64,000 bases of DNA. Origin: Casuarius casuarius. Taxonomy: Eukaryota; Chordata; Aves; Casuariiformes; Casuariidae. Where the stretch lies: assembly GCA_003342895.1 (NCBI GenBank), contig PTFA01000277.1, positions 987,288 through 1,051,287 of the forward strand, in the 5' to 3' direction. Under the pieces are notes generated by a model. The model was not told where the DNA came from. It saw only the letters and a program-made list of their open reading frames with translations, and searched no databases. Within the stretch, counting starts at the first letter, position 1. Every line of letters starts with the position of its first letter. Below are positions 38,601-50,440 of this stretch, in pieces. The position numbers and the translations under genes were made by a program.

Positions 38601-40033
38601 TGTCTTTTTTTTTAATGCATGTATGTTGTAGCCCTTATTTCACTCCTACTTAAGATCAGCACAAGTTCTGATATTGAGAGAGAACAGGGAAATTTGTAAA
38701 AGTGAAAAGATAGGTAAAAGGGAAGACTGAAAGTTCACATCTAAACAAGGAAAAAGCATATCTTTTGTAACTAGGAATTTCTTGTTTGGGAAAGGTGACA
38801 GGCTGCTCTCCTGAGCCCATCTATCAAGGAGATGCAGTGCTTTCTGAGAGGAAGAGTGAGAGACTGGGTGAACCTGAGATTAAAAAAGGAATTTGATAGG
38901 AGCAGGGAAGAATCCTCTGATTATCTTTTCTTTTGGCACAGATGCAAATCTCCCACTGTAGTGTGTAAAGGTCAGTTGTACCAAGCTGAGGCTCAGCAGT
39001 TTAACAGCGAAAGTGGAAGTGATGATGAGGGGAACTTTGTGTTCCTCATTTCTTTTCTTTCAGTACACCAGCATTTTGTATTCTCTTTAGTCTGATCTAA
39101 TAACACTGACTTCACATCTACTACTCTGATGCATGCACTAGAGGGTTTAGCCTATTGCCTAATTCTTGCCCTCGTTTTCCAGTCCTGACTGTATTCCAGT
39201 GTTCGTGTATGACAAGAAATGCTGGTTTGTAGGAATTGGGATTTCTAGGGTGAAACCCCTTACTGATAATGGAGAAGTGACAGAAAACGTGTATTTAAGT
39301 GTATCAGTGTTGTAACGTATTGATTTACAATAGCAGATTCATGCAGCATATACTGTAGTGTCGTTGAAAAACAGGTTCATCATTTAATCTAAGAATTTCC
39401 AGCACGTGAAATCTAGCACATCTATTTTAAATGAAGTTACAAGACCTAATGGAGAAAAATCTTCAGTTACAAAAATGAACACAGAAATAAATTGTTTTGT
39501 CACTGTCTAGCTGAACAAGATACAGGATGCATAGAAGCATAAATTATACAAATACTGACAGGATCTTAAAGTAAGTTTATTTTATGACAAATTATAAATA
39601 TCTTTAATAAAATAACTTGCTTGCTCTTGGTTCTTTAGCTACTTCTAAAACTAGCTTCTGAAAACATAAGATTGATGTTCTGTGTGTGGTGGGAGAACTT
39701 TGATTCACAGCTTATAATTTGGGTCCAAGCATTCCTTAGTTAGTAGAGGGCCCTTAGCCCCTCATCTGGGGAACTTGGCTGTCCTTGCCTCTGGGTATCT
39801 AAACAAAATGATAAGGATAAAGGAAGTTACTTAAGCTACCTTCACGGGTGAGGTGATAGCTTCTGGCCACTCTAACATGATCCAGCCATTCTGTGTGGAA
39901 TGGCTACAGTCTGGGACTAGTACCTTTTTTTTTTTCCTTTAAACTTAAGTACAAATAGCATTTTAGTGTGTTGATTTAGGGCCTTTCTACTTACCTAATA
40001 CCTGCACCCAGAAAATTTGTTTGACCTAATATG

Positions 40034-40180
40034 AGCCAAATTCATAGAAGTGCTCATCCCTCACTGAAATGAAGTCCATCAAAGATGGTGCTTATTTCAT
40101 TTGTGTTTCAATAGCACTGTAGATACTCCAAGAACTATCAGGGTCCCTAGATTTGGGGGAACAGATGAGACAAATTGGAG
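40034..40180. repeat. Ancient sauropsid repeat fragments
   Basis: Two adjoining pieces: GAGCCAAATTCATAGAAGTG followed by a CACTGAAATGAAGTCCAT core (about 40034-40080), and a TTCAATAGCACTGTAGATAC piece running to CAGGGTCCC (about 40108-40146). Both resemble old interspersed repeats frequent in reptile genomes. Recalled by pattern, not searched. Confidence 0.35.
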
Positions 40181-42493
40181 AATGACATAGAAAGCGAAAA
40201 TGAATCTGTCATGTGGATAAATGACAGAGCATGGAATAAAAAGGATATAAGTGAATTTAGCTAACTCAAAATCAATCACCGTTAAACTGAGATAACAACG
40301 TCCATGTAAGAATTTATCTGAATTATTTTTTTCTACTCAGAAAACCATTAATTGCTGCAATTTCTATATGGAAGTGAGGTTTGCTATATTTATATAAATA
40401 TGTTGCACCAATAAGCATGTTTTCACTTAATGCTGTTAGAATGCCATTTCAGCAAACAATACAGAAGGACTTACAGATGGTACAAGTGACATGTTTTCTG
40501 GGTTAACATGTTAAAGTATTTTCAAAACTCAGCAGAGTTGAAAGAATAATAAGTATTTAGTATTGAAAATTGATCTGTATTGACAACACTTTAATAAGGA
40601 AGACTACAGATAACGCTCTTTTCTTCCTTTCTTTCAAGCAAAACACAGGACTACTGGCTCTTGCACTAACGCTTTCTGTGTCTGTCTCTAGTGGAAACCT
40701 CTCCTGCCCAAAGTCAGTTTCATCCTTGAATCTGAAACGTAATCGTGATATGATTATGCTTTTCATTTTCTGTACAAATAGTACCCATTTCTCTCAAATA
40801 GAAAGGGAGAATTAGCACTACTTCCATCTATTTTATCAACATATCTGTAAGAGATGATAGCTCTTATTTACCACTTTGTATGTCCTGTTTTGTATGGAAT
40901 TTGGCACATCTTTTTATGTCAAATTTTGTATGTACTGATCCAGAAAAATTGAGAGCAACTCACCGTAGGTCTGAAAGAAGCAGACAAAAGAAAATTAATC
41001 GCACCTTTGTGCTTTCCTGAGCCCAACCTACAAGATGCAACTTTCAAGCAACCTGCGATGGCTAATATTTTAGTCTTGGAGCATCCAGTAGGTAAGGGGT
41101 TTTTTTTTTCAGCTCTTTTATGCAGAATTAAGAAGCATGGGAAAAACTTTTTGGATTCTGAAAACCAACAAAAAGCAGACTTGCAACCCAGAGTAACACT
41201 TTCATAGTTTCCTGGCAGAAGGCAGCTCAATCTGAATTGGAATTTAACTGTCCATTAATGAATTTGCTTTACATATTAAAGGCATAGCCTCACAAAGTAC
41301 TGGCTTTGTGAGTACTTGATTTCTTTCTACCCCCTTCAAAGGTAATTGGGAATTGAGTATTCTCAGCACTGCAGGATCACCCATTTCTATGGTATATCAT
41401 CCCAGACTGGTCAACACTAAGTAAAACTAAATTTTAATGTTTAATTAGTAGTACCTTTAGTTTGATTTCACTTAGTATTAAAAAACAAAACAACTTCCAT
41501 CAGTGCAAAATTCCCCAACAACTGCATCTGTAGGTCAAACTGACAGATTACTGTAACATCTTTGTTAACTTTCAGGATATCAGAGAGGGCAAAATCTTTT
41601 ATCATTCTTGTTCAGAGCATAATAAAAAGTCAAGAAACACTAATCATGTTATGTACAAGTTTTTAGTTTCAGACAGTTCAATGATAAGGAATTACATTCC
41701 TAGACAGAAGATACAAGCCTTGGGCCTGTTGGGTTTTTGATGGCACTTCTTGTAGTTACTATTCTTCTTTACCTATAATATGCTTTCAGTTGTATCATCA
41801 TGTGTGTCAATGTAGCAGATATAGACCCTAAGTTTAAGTGCATATCATGGTGCCATTTTTGCATTACAGTTTAACATCTATTACTCATGTACATAGCCAC
41901 ACACGGTGGCTGTCGTTAGAATGCAGGATCCTGTTGTACAATGTGATCTGCAGACACAGAACTGAAGTGTGGTCTTCTGCTTGAGAGAGCATAATATCCA
42001 AGTATTAAACAGGAAGCAGTTAGTATATACCGATCATTAGTGCACAGAAAAAATGAGAATATTGGGCAGCAATTTGGCAATAAAACATACCTGTCAGCAG
42101 ACTAGGAGATCATTATTTGTAAGACAAGCACTTTCAAGCACAATCAATATTTATGAATGAGAAGTGCATTGTTATCACGTTACCACACTGTATGTTTGGA
42201 ATCACTCTGTCCTTAACTTCCGGATATATACATTTGTAAAATCACTTCCCCATATGCTAACATCTAACTTCACAATTAGCTCTCCTCTCTTACCACAGAC
42301 ACTTTGGGTATTTTTTTTTTTTCAGAATCACTTTTAGCTAGTTTACATGGGGCTCTATTTTTGAGAGGAAAACTGTTTTGTTTGCTAATTTTCATGCATT
42401 CTTAGTTTGACTGTGTGGCTCAGAATTCCCTTTCAGTGCTCTCTTGTTTTTGTCTGACTTTCTCACTTTCAAGAGAGAGCAGTGTACATGCAG

Positions 42494-42511
42494 CCTGCCT
42501 GCCTGCCTGCC
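42494..42511. repeat. (CCTG)4 microsatellite
   Basis: Four tandem CCTG/CTGC units. Confidence 0.85.
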
Positions 42512-42722
42512 TAAGGGTTTAGTTAATAGCACATGCTTGAGATTTGAGCAACTAAGGCTCCTTTCTTGTAGGTTCTTCACTGCTGCAGTTCAATTAAATC
42601 CAAAGATCTTAACTGGACATGCACACTGATCTATTTTAGCAATCCAGTTGCTGACATTGTTTGCTAATTTTAGTAAATCTGTGATTAGATAGGTCTGTAT
42701 AGCAAGCAGTACCAATCTCAAT

Positions 42723-42743
42723 TAAAAAAAAACAAAAAAAAAC
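42723..42743. repeat. A-rich tract
   Basis: Two A runs separated by one C. Confidence 0.8.
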
Positions 42744-43227
42744 ACGCTTCCCAGTTTTACCCTTTTCTTCCCTTACCAGCTCAAGTCCTTTTCTGTGCTG
42801 AAGGCTCTGCGAATCTTTCAGCAAACTGACCTGTTTGTCAGATGATGTAAAGGACAGCTGTCAATAAACAGACCCCGGCAGCCTCCCCCGTATACCTGCA
42901 AATGCTGCAGTGGCAGTTTTTGTTCTGTTTGGTTGGTTGTTTGCAGACAGCATACAAAGGGGAAGCCTAAGGATGATAATGGCATTTGTGGGTGTGTGTG
43001 GAACTACTTCTAAAGTGACAGGCGGCATAGGAAAAATGCACAAAGGTCCTTGCTTTAAATTCTAGTAAGAGAAGTCTGGGAACAGTAATTGAGACATGGC
43101 AGGCAGATGGAAGGAGGCCTTTAAGGACAAGTAACTTGTTCATGCTGTATTGGAGCTGGTAGAAGGAAGCTTAATGGAGTGCTAATATGGTCAAAACAGG
43201 GATTTAAGAAAATTAATTCAATTAAGT

Positions 43228-43275
43228 TAGTCAGTGGCTTAAAGTCAAGCATGCACTTTAAGTGTATGTAAACTT
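43228..43275. repeat. Ancient repeat fragment (GCTTAAAGTCAAGCATG type)
   Basis: GTGGCTTAAAGTCAAGCATG then CACTTTAAGTGTATG resembles the TTAAAGTTAAGCACGTGCTTAAGTG-like core of an old sauropsid interspersed repeat. Confidence 0.3.
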
Positions 43276-44253
43276 TAAGAATCTGAACCTTACCATTTTG
43301 GACCTCACTGAGTTCCAGCACCTTGCAGCAAGTCTTGAATTCGTAATACGAGAATTTTTGCCCCTTGACATAATTAATCAAATGAGGCCCAACTTTCCTA
43401 TTACTGATTGAGCTTCAGGTGACAAATGGTGACATTTTCATTAATCCTCTTAATCACAGTCTTTACTGCAGAAGTGTGAGGCAAGGGAACAAAACAACCA
43501 GAAGATTGATCAGACTTTCTATGTCTGAGGGGCATATTTCAACAGCTAGAAATGTCACCCACCTAGTACTGTGAGGCAGAATGTACGACAAGTTATGTGA
43601 GCTCCGAAAGGCAATTTGTCTTGGTTGAACATGGACTCTTCATCATTATAAACCTGGTTAGCATTTTTGCTGATACTGTAAGGACAGCTGACACAGAATT
43701 GAAGGAATGCATGGCAGTGACTTGCTGCTTGGGTTACTGCAGAAATCAGATCTAGAAGTTTCTCTGATTGCTATAAATTGTGATGATAATTGTGAATCCA
43801 TCTTNTGTCTCTGTAAGTGTCATAGGTTTGATTCAGTATTGATTTGTGATGAGCCAGTATCCTGTAACAGAGTAATTCCAAAGGTGCAAAACGGCAGCTG
43901 GGTGTTAACATCAATTTACTAAAGCTTGTGTTTCTTAACTACCAAATATCTATGTTTTCGTGCGTGTACTGATGTGTTATAAAGATACAGTACTTTCCCT
44001 TGCCATATTGTTAGATTCCTTCTTTTCAAGGATTTCTCTTTATTGCAGCCCTTTTTTACATGAATGCTGTGATATCTCATGAAGGATGAGGTTTATACTG
44101 CTCAGTGGAGGTGCTATTGAATTTTCTTTCTTCTACAAGTGCCTCTTCATGCAAATTGTCAGAACTGACTCTATTAGAGGCCATTATCCTTCTCTCAAAG
44201 GATCTGACCCCCAAATTGGCCAAAGGGATCTCAAGTTCTTGAGGACAGACAAA

Positions 44254-44330
44254 TATATATAAATATACATAGATTTTTTCCATGTATGTTTGTAGGAATA
44301 TATATATACACACATGTATGTATGTAGGTA
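44254..44330. repeat. TA/TG/CA simple sequence
   Basis: ATATAT, ACACAC and TGTATGTATG stretches interleaved. Confidence 0.7.
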
Positions 44331-45611
44331 CAGAGAGTATGTTTGGATTAATCTCACCTCTTTTGGAAAACAGATTTCTAGCCTATAACATTAGGTTGTG
44401 TTTTAAGTTATTGTACTGTAAGCTAAGAGAAGTCAGTACTATTTCTAGAGGATCTGGTAACATTTTTGTTTGCTTAATTTAATCACTTCTCTAGTAATCA
44501 TCTTTTTGAGTATTTTACTATTGTTCTTGAACTAGCATTTTTTTTGCCCCATTGCCAGGGTGGTGCTTTTTACAAGACTGTATTTAATAACTTGAATTCT
44601 TGAATGCATTGAAATAACTGAGANATGTTTCTTCTGAAATGTAGTTTGTACAGAACACTTTCAGAGGCTAAAACCCTATGTTTGAGGCAAGAAAACAAAA
44701 TGTAGGACGGAATGCTTTCATAATAGAGACTTAACAGCATAAATAAAATTAGAAGAGCAGTGGCTGAACTTTCCTTAAAGAGGCAAACAAACAGCCTACG
44801 ATGGGGAGCCATGTCCTAGAATTTCTGATCATGAGGAATGGAAGTAATCGTTGAGTAACAAGTTGGATGTTTTCCTTCTTGATAACTTGGCTGAGACAAA
44901 AGGAACAAAGTTAGGTATTTCTTTCTTTTAGAAAATAATTCTTCCTCTGCAAAAGCTCTTCAAACCAAACAACAAACTGAAAAAATATGCATTAATGGGA
45001 ACAGTTATTCCTGAGGAAATCACATTTCTTACATTTTAACATCATTATATTAAACATTTTAGTAAGAAATGTTTCCCTAACCTTCAGAGTACTGAGTACA
45101 TATAAAATTTCTAAAATTTTATCCTTTTGAAAAACACAAGTTGGTGTTGCTAGATACCGGGAGCCTCCTTGCTAAACTTGGTGAGATAGAGAAATGTTTT
45201 CTCTTAATGAACTGTCTTAAGTCAGAGAAGCACCAGCTCTTTTTTACTGAGTCTGGTAAAGGCAGAGTAGTTGCAATATCTTATGTACTTTTGTAATGGG
45301 AAGTTCAGATCACCATTCTGAGTTTTAGCTTAATTAACATGTACGCCATCAGCCCTTTATTAGAAATCATTTATTAATTATAATTCTAGACTTCTTTACC
45401 CTGTTTCATTTGAAATGTATTAGCGATCTCTGTGTGTCTCACTCATTCCTTGTTGGAGGGATGACTGCTGTGTGCTAGGATTGGTTTTCACATGTGTGTC
45501 AATTTACAGTTATTAACAGTGAATTCATTTGCCTTTTTTTAGGTCAGTATTCAGTAAACAAGATACAGCTTAACAGGAATTTTGTCAGTGAATTTAGCAG
45601 GATCACAATCT

Positions 45612-45668
45612 TACCTTTAAGCACATAAATAGTATTCAAAGTGTAAGCACATACTTAAACACTTTTCT
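45612..45668. repeat. Ancient repeat fragment (TAAGCACATACTTAA type)
   Basis: CCTTTAAGCACATAAATAG, then GTGTAAGCACATACTTAAAC, resembles the same TAAGCACATGCTTAA repeat type seen near 43.2 kb. A short related palindrome, GTGCTTAAGCAC, lies at 54568-54579. Confidence 0.3.
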
Positions 45669-46256
45669 CGATGTCTCAGAGTGCATAGCAATCTGCAGTT
45701 TGCAGATCTGGATGATTATGTATGTAAGTTTAGGTTGCAAGGTTCATAGATGGTTTTAGTGTTTTTCTTTATGATCAATTTTACTTTTCCTCAAACAGAT
45801 TACTTTATGGGAGAATTCTTATGAAATGTTTTATAAACCTTTAAACTCAATTAACATGAAATAAAGACTTCCAGTGACAGAAACATTTTATGTTATTACA
45901 ACATTTACTCCAGATAAACTACATTAGCTAAGAGACCACCTCCAGCTCCAGTGCAATTGGTATTTGCTGTCTATAGATGGCTGCAGGAAAGCAGCTCATG
46001 TCACTATTCACGCAGAAAAAAAAGGAAAACTAATAAAAGTGAGAGAAATTACTTAGATATTCATTTAAGGGATAAAAAAAAAGTAAAAATGAATGAGGAT
46101 TAATTGTATTTTTACAAGATATTCTAAGCATAGCCTATAGTGAATGCCTAAGAATGTGCTGTAATTTTCTGTGTGCCTGTGGCACAGATCAGATTTTTAC
46201 TACTGGAGCAGTTTAACATTTCTTTTGCTTTATAGACAGCTTAAACAGTTATCTAG

Positions 46257-46272
46257 CATGCATATATGCATG
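46257..46272. repeat. 16-bp perfect palindrome
   Basis: CATGCATATATGCATG reads the same on both strands; it lies about 370 bp upstream of the CpG island. No function is assigned. Confidence 0.7.
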
Positions 46273-46680
46273 TACTTCATTATGAATGAATTATGGATTG
46301 TTTTCTAATCACTGCAAAGGCAGTTGGTGTATTTCATAAATAGCTTCCTGAGCATGTTTATGGTTGCAAGTTTCATTTTCAAATTTCAATTCAGCTTAGA
46401 AGTTTTTTTTCTGAATAGACATAGTGTATTATACCTAGACCGCATGCATGTCTAATAATAGGCAATCATTATTCAGTGGGAGAAACTAAATTAGAGAAAA
46501 TAAAACCATTGCCAGTTAGAAATCAGGGTATTAAGGGCAGCTGTGCGAGAAGATACTTGAAAACGAACAGGATCTTTTAAGCTTTCCACACATCAGCCTT
46601 CCTAACCCGGCTGGTTACTGGCATCCTGGAGTCAGGAGCTGGCGAAGCAGCGCACCCTGTTTCGCGGCGCCGCCGGCGGG

Positions 46681-46710
46681 CACGGCACGGCACGGCACGG
46701 CACGGCACGG
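46681..46710. repeat. (CACGG)6 pentamer microsatellite
   Basis: Six exact copies of CACGG directly upstream of the heat-shock-element units, contributing 6 CpGs. Confidence 0.95.
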
Positions 46711-46772
46711 CTCCGCGGCCGCCACTGCCCGCGCCGCGGCAGCGCCCGCGAGGCCTCGTGCCCCCCTCCCCG

Positions 46773-46785
46773 TTCTGGAAGGTTC
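46773..46785 (+). promoter_or_regulatory. Heat-shock element 1
   Basis: TTCTGGAAGGTTC: three alternating boxes TTC-nn-GAA-nn-TTC with exact 2-nt spacing. An imperfect fourth box (CAA at 46788-46790) follows in register. Confidence 0.8.
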
Positions 46786-46830
46786 CGCAACTTCCGCGCT
46801 GCGGCAGCGCCCAGGAGGCCCCCCCCCCCT

Positions 46831-46843
46831 TTCTGGAAGGTTC
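46831..46843 (+). promoter_or_regulatory. Heat-shock element 2
   Basis: Same 13-bp perfect three-box element as in the neighbouring units, with an imperfect CAA fourth box downstream at 46846-46848. Confidence 0.8.
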
Positions 46844-46887
46844 CGCAACATCCGCGCCGCGGCAGCGCCGAGGGCTCGCGCCGCCCG

Positions 46888-46900
46888 TTCTGGAAGGTTC
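46888..46900 (+). promoter_or_regulatory. Heat-shock element 3
   Basis: Third identical perfect three-box element, about 60 bp upstream of the candidate first splice donor at 46963. Confidence 0.8.
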
Positions 46901-46959
46901 CGCGGCTGTGGAGCGGGCGCCGGCCGGGCGCGGCGAGGCGCTGAGGGGGGTGTCGCTCT

Positions 46960-46998
46960 TTGGTGAGTTAGGGCACATCCTGAGCCGTGGGAGCAGGT
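46960..46998 (+). promoter_or_regulatory. Two candidate splice donors downstream of the HSE island
   Basis: TTTG|GTGAGT (exon end 46962) and GCAG|GTAGGT (exon end 46996) are both close to the donor consensus and lie just past the island on the + strand. They are what a short non-coding first exon transcribed rightwards would need. No transcript evidence is available. Confidence 0.35.
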
Positions 46999-48435
46999 AG
47001 GTGTATTTATCTAGTGTCTTTTCCTGTGGCTTATAAAGCGTGCGTCTTCATCCTTTGGAAGAAAACGTCCTCCTTCCTAGCCCGAAGCTTTTTGGGATTC
47101 TTAGTGTTCTGGTGCCTGAGGATAAAACTCTGTGAGCAGGCAGCGCNCAGCCTGCTGTGTGCCGAGTAATTCTGGCTGCTAAAAAGCATAATGATAACTG
47201 TGGTTATTCTTCCTTATCGACTCCTTTATGTTAAGAGGTGTTACCTTCCTTTTTTCAAGCAGGAAGCTCAATGACCTTGTTGTTTTAAGATGTAATTTTC
47301 TGCAGTATAAAACATAAAATATCAATTGCGAGGAAATGATATCAAACAATATGTTTTAAGGAACACCTCTTTATGAGGTTGCTAAACGTTCTGTTTCATT
47401 TCTTTGAGTTGTGGGGTTTTTTTTGAGTCAAAGGGCAGCATTTTAGTAATAATGAGTTTTGGAGAGCATTTGTGTGACTAGCTGCTCACCAGTGGTAGCA
47501 AGGGATGAACCGTCTGACTTCAAGCAGTATTTTGGTCAGCATTTGTTCTTAATTATTATGTATTGCTATTATTTATGCTTGAAGTTGCTCACTGATGGAG
47601 TGATAAAGTAGTCTTTCTGCTCTGGATGTTATTTTTTTCAGAGTTGTTCAGTGGAAACAGGACAACAGTAGATTAAAGGTTCCTATGATAAAACTGGAGA
47701 TACTAAGGCATGTCATAGTTTTTGTGGATCCGTAAAATGAATGCAGCCTTTGTTTAGGCAGATACAAATATGTGCACCTATGTTGTATGATTGTTTTCTG
47801 TCCTCAGTAAGGCTATATGAAATACTGCGTCTCGCTTTCTGATAATCATTAAGGCACTTTCTCCATGAGAATTTGTCTAAGTTAATTTCCTTAATTTTAA
47901 TTCCAAGAAATGGCAGTTGTCAAAACTAAATCAAAACTAAAACTGTTGGAGTGCTTGGGGAGGGGGGGGGCGGGACTCATACAGTTAATTGTAAAGTGTA
48001 AAAATAAAAGCTTACTTGAAAATAAGAAAACATTTTTTTTCCAAGTTAAGTGTGCTGTAAGGGATACAAGCTATTTAGCTTTGGATTGGCAGTATCCTAT
48101 TTTCCAGGTTGGAGGGAGACAGCAGNGGTGTATGATGTAGGTAGCCTTTTGTACGTTCCAAACATTTAGTACATTTCAAATAATGTTAGCTTTTCTTTTA
48201 CAAGTCTAGCTTTATTATTAGGTGCCTTTTTTCTTTATCCAGAATTGAAGTGAAGTAATGAATACAGATGTAAGTTAGACAGCAATTGTTCTTTGGTTCT
48301 AGAGNGTCTGTTCAAAAAACTATAAATAAATTTAAGAAAGCATGTTAAGACTTTTCCTCTCCCAGCTTCTCTATCATTTTTCCATTAGCCTGCCTCTTCC
48401 TTCATCTCCTTATGTTTTTTTAGGGTGGCTGGTTC

Positions 48436-48460
48436 TTATTTATTTATTCATTTATTTTTA
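48436..48460. repeat. (TTTA)n microsatellite
   Basis: About five TTTA units with one CATT variant. Confidence 0.8.
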
Positions 48461-50274
48461 CCACTCCTCTGCCTTGAGTCAATCAACAGTGGAAATGCTT
48501 TAGATTTACTTGTTCAGAGAAAGTCCACAAATCTTTGTCTACTGGATAGAATCCTAGAATTTAAGCTGAACTTGGATGGCTTGTTTTATAGTTTAAATCT
48601 ATAATCTAAATATTTAATTCCATAAATCTAATTTTTCATTTAAAAATTAATTTCAAAAATATTGAAATGACTTACATTCAGAATAATATTTGTATATTAT
48701 TTGTATGGGTTTTTTTGGGCAAACTCAGTATTTGAAAAAAAATTTTCAAACTTGTCTGAGATTTTTGTGTATGTTACGTGAGAGGGAGCTCCTAGTTGAG
48801 TGTTGAGCAAGGTGTTTTAGTCTTATATGTTTCTGACCTGACTTCCTCAGTAAGTTTTTTCAACTTTTGAACTGGGAGGTGGACCTTATCCTTTCTATGA
48901 GAAGGCTTTCTGTCAAGTACGGAAATGTAGATGTTGCCACAAATTGAATTTTGTAAAAGTTTGGAAACTTTTTTTTCCCTTCTCCTGTTTTTGTTTTTGT
49001 CTGTGTCTGTGCAGGGAGGAGGAATGTTTGGCTACACCTTTGGATAGGTATCAGGAAAATGCCTTCTATTATAAAAACTTTTTTTTTTTTCTTGTACAGA
49101 AGTCTTTTCAGAATTGGCAGTAATGAGAGTGCAAGTTAGAGGTCTAATCCTTCCTGTCATGCAGAGTGAACATATATGCAGCTTTATACAGTTTTCCTTT
49201 TTTTCCTCCTGTATTAGTTGAATTTATGTTTTACTTTGAATTTTCATAATAATACTAATGAACTTGCACTGTTTGGTAATATGATTGCAAATGCTGCCTT
49301 CCTTAATATTGTGTTGTCCCAGCTTCCTAACCGTGTATTCCTACATGCTGTGTTGAGTGCTTTTGTGGAATTATTTTGCTGATTTTATTGATTTGGTTCT
49401 GTTAAATATCCAGGGAGGAAAGCAAGACGTATCTGGAAAGTCAGTGAAACCTTTTACTGTTAACAGTTAACTGAAGCCAATGATAATATTTGGGGCTTTC
49501 ACTAGTAATATCATTGAACTTCTGTTATGCAAGCATTTTTCAGTAGTTTACAGGGAAATGTAGAGTTGCTGCAGTGATTTCAGGGTTAAGGAGCTAAACT
49601 AATCTTTTTTGCTCTTAGTCCAGATTGATTGCAGACAAAAGGGCTAATGGACAACCATGTCATCGTAGTGAAATTTTGTTTGTCTCTGGAAAGATTACTT
49701 TTTTGAAATAAAACACGCTGAAGTTTGTAGTAAGTTTCAGAGGATAAACAGTTTTACTTTTTTTTTGAATTTGCAACCCAAACCTAAAGACTTCTATATA
49801 GATTTTCCGTTGTTGAAAATGAAACATTGTGCTGAACAGTACTGGTTTTGATGAAATATGCCTGCTTTCCTGCTAACTCACCTGGTGAGCTGCTGATTTC
49901 CTATGGTTCAGGCCTCTTAAGCAGCCTTCTGTAAATATTGCCCATAACTTGCAAATTCTGTAGCTCTGTGGTGCTGGNATTGATGGTGAATCAGGAATCT
50001 CGAAACCTTTGATTTAGAGTTCTCCAGCTCTGTTTTTTTTAAGTGATGTATGTTACTATTTGTAAAGCTTTTTTCCTGTTTTGTTTTGTTCACATTTGGT
50101 CTTTCATAGAAATGTAAATAGTTCTCTTTTTCATTCTGGAACATTTCTTCATTCACTTCATTCTGGACAGTCTTAATTTTTATGTATGTGCCTTTGGAAA
50201 AATGTCACTCTAAATTCTCTTGGACAGTATCCTTAAAGCACTCCCTTGCACATGGAAGATGAATGTAGGGAATC

Positions 50275-50440
50275 TTTCACTGGCTGAGGAGCTTGCAGAT
50301 CTTTCATGCATGTGGCACATGCTAGGAGTGGTATTAGCAGATGTTACTTGGCTGGCTGAGTGGGGATTTTGCAGACCATCCTGGCTGGGTCATTTAGGGA
50401 ATTTGCAGGTACTTCCTAGCTGTGGTTCTTGCAAGTGAAC
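50275..50440. repeat. Degenerate minisatellite, ~30-40-bp units
   Basis: A GCAGNTNNTNCCTGGCTG-like theme recurs about five times (TTGCAGATC, TAGCAGATG, TTGCAGACC, TTGCAGGTAC, TTGCAAGTG) with spacings of roughly 27-42 bp and intervening TGGCTG words. The units are far from identical. Confidence 0.35.

Larger units (their letters stand above)
35651..46629 (+). other. CTNNA3 downstream intron, part 2
   Basis: AT-rich intron between the CR1 fragment and the CpG island, with simple repeats and several short ancient-repeat remnants. No long minus-strand frame of the kind expected for an LRRTM-type nested gene. Confidence 0.75.
46729..46906. repeat. Three tandem ~58-bp GC-rich units, one HSE each
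   Basis: Three units start at 46729, 46794 and 46852. Each begins CCGCGCYGCGGCAGCG, continues through a variable C-rich spacer and ends TTCTGGAAGGTTCCGC. The first is about 65 bp, the second 58 and the third about 55; length differences lie in the C-rich spacer. Heat-shock elements are spaced 58 and 57 bp apart. The element is identical in all three while the spacer has drifted. Confidence 0.9.
46630..46962 (+). promoter_or_regulatory. Intronic CpG island with heat-shock-element array, candidate promoter
   Basis: About 330 bp of very GC- and CpG-rich sequence sits abruptly in AT-rich intron. It contains a CACGG pentamer array, three tandem units each with a perfect heat-shock element, and a GC-rich downstream part ending at a strong + strand splice donor (TTTG|GTGAGT at 46963). 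There is no TATA box, which fits a CpG-island promoter. Established knowledge: HSF trimers bind inverted nGAAn repeats, and clustered three-box elements are typical of strongly heat-inducible promoters. Inference: this is an HSF-responsive start site inside CTNNA3, with direction suggested by the donors. No protein can be assigned to it. Confidence 0.55.

Noticed and set aside
46577..46978. 133-codon minus-strand open frame with internally repeated peptide over the CpG island
   Set aside because: The open frame and its repeated peptide follow from the GC-rich tandem DNA repeat. No known domain, and the composition is that of translated CpG island.
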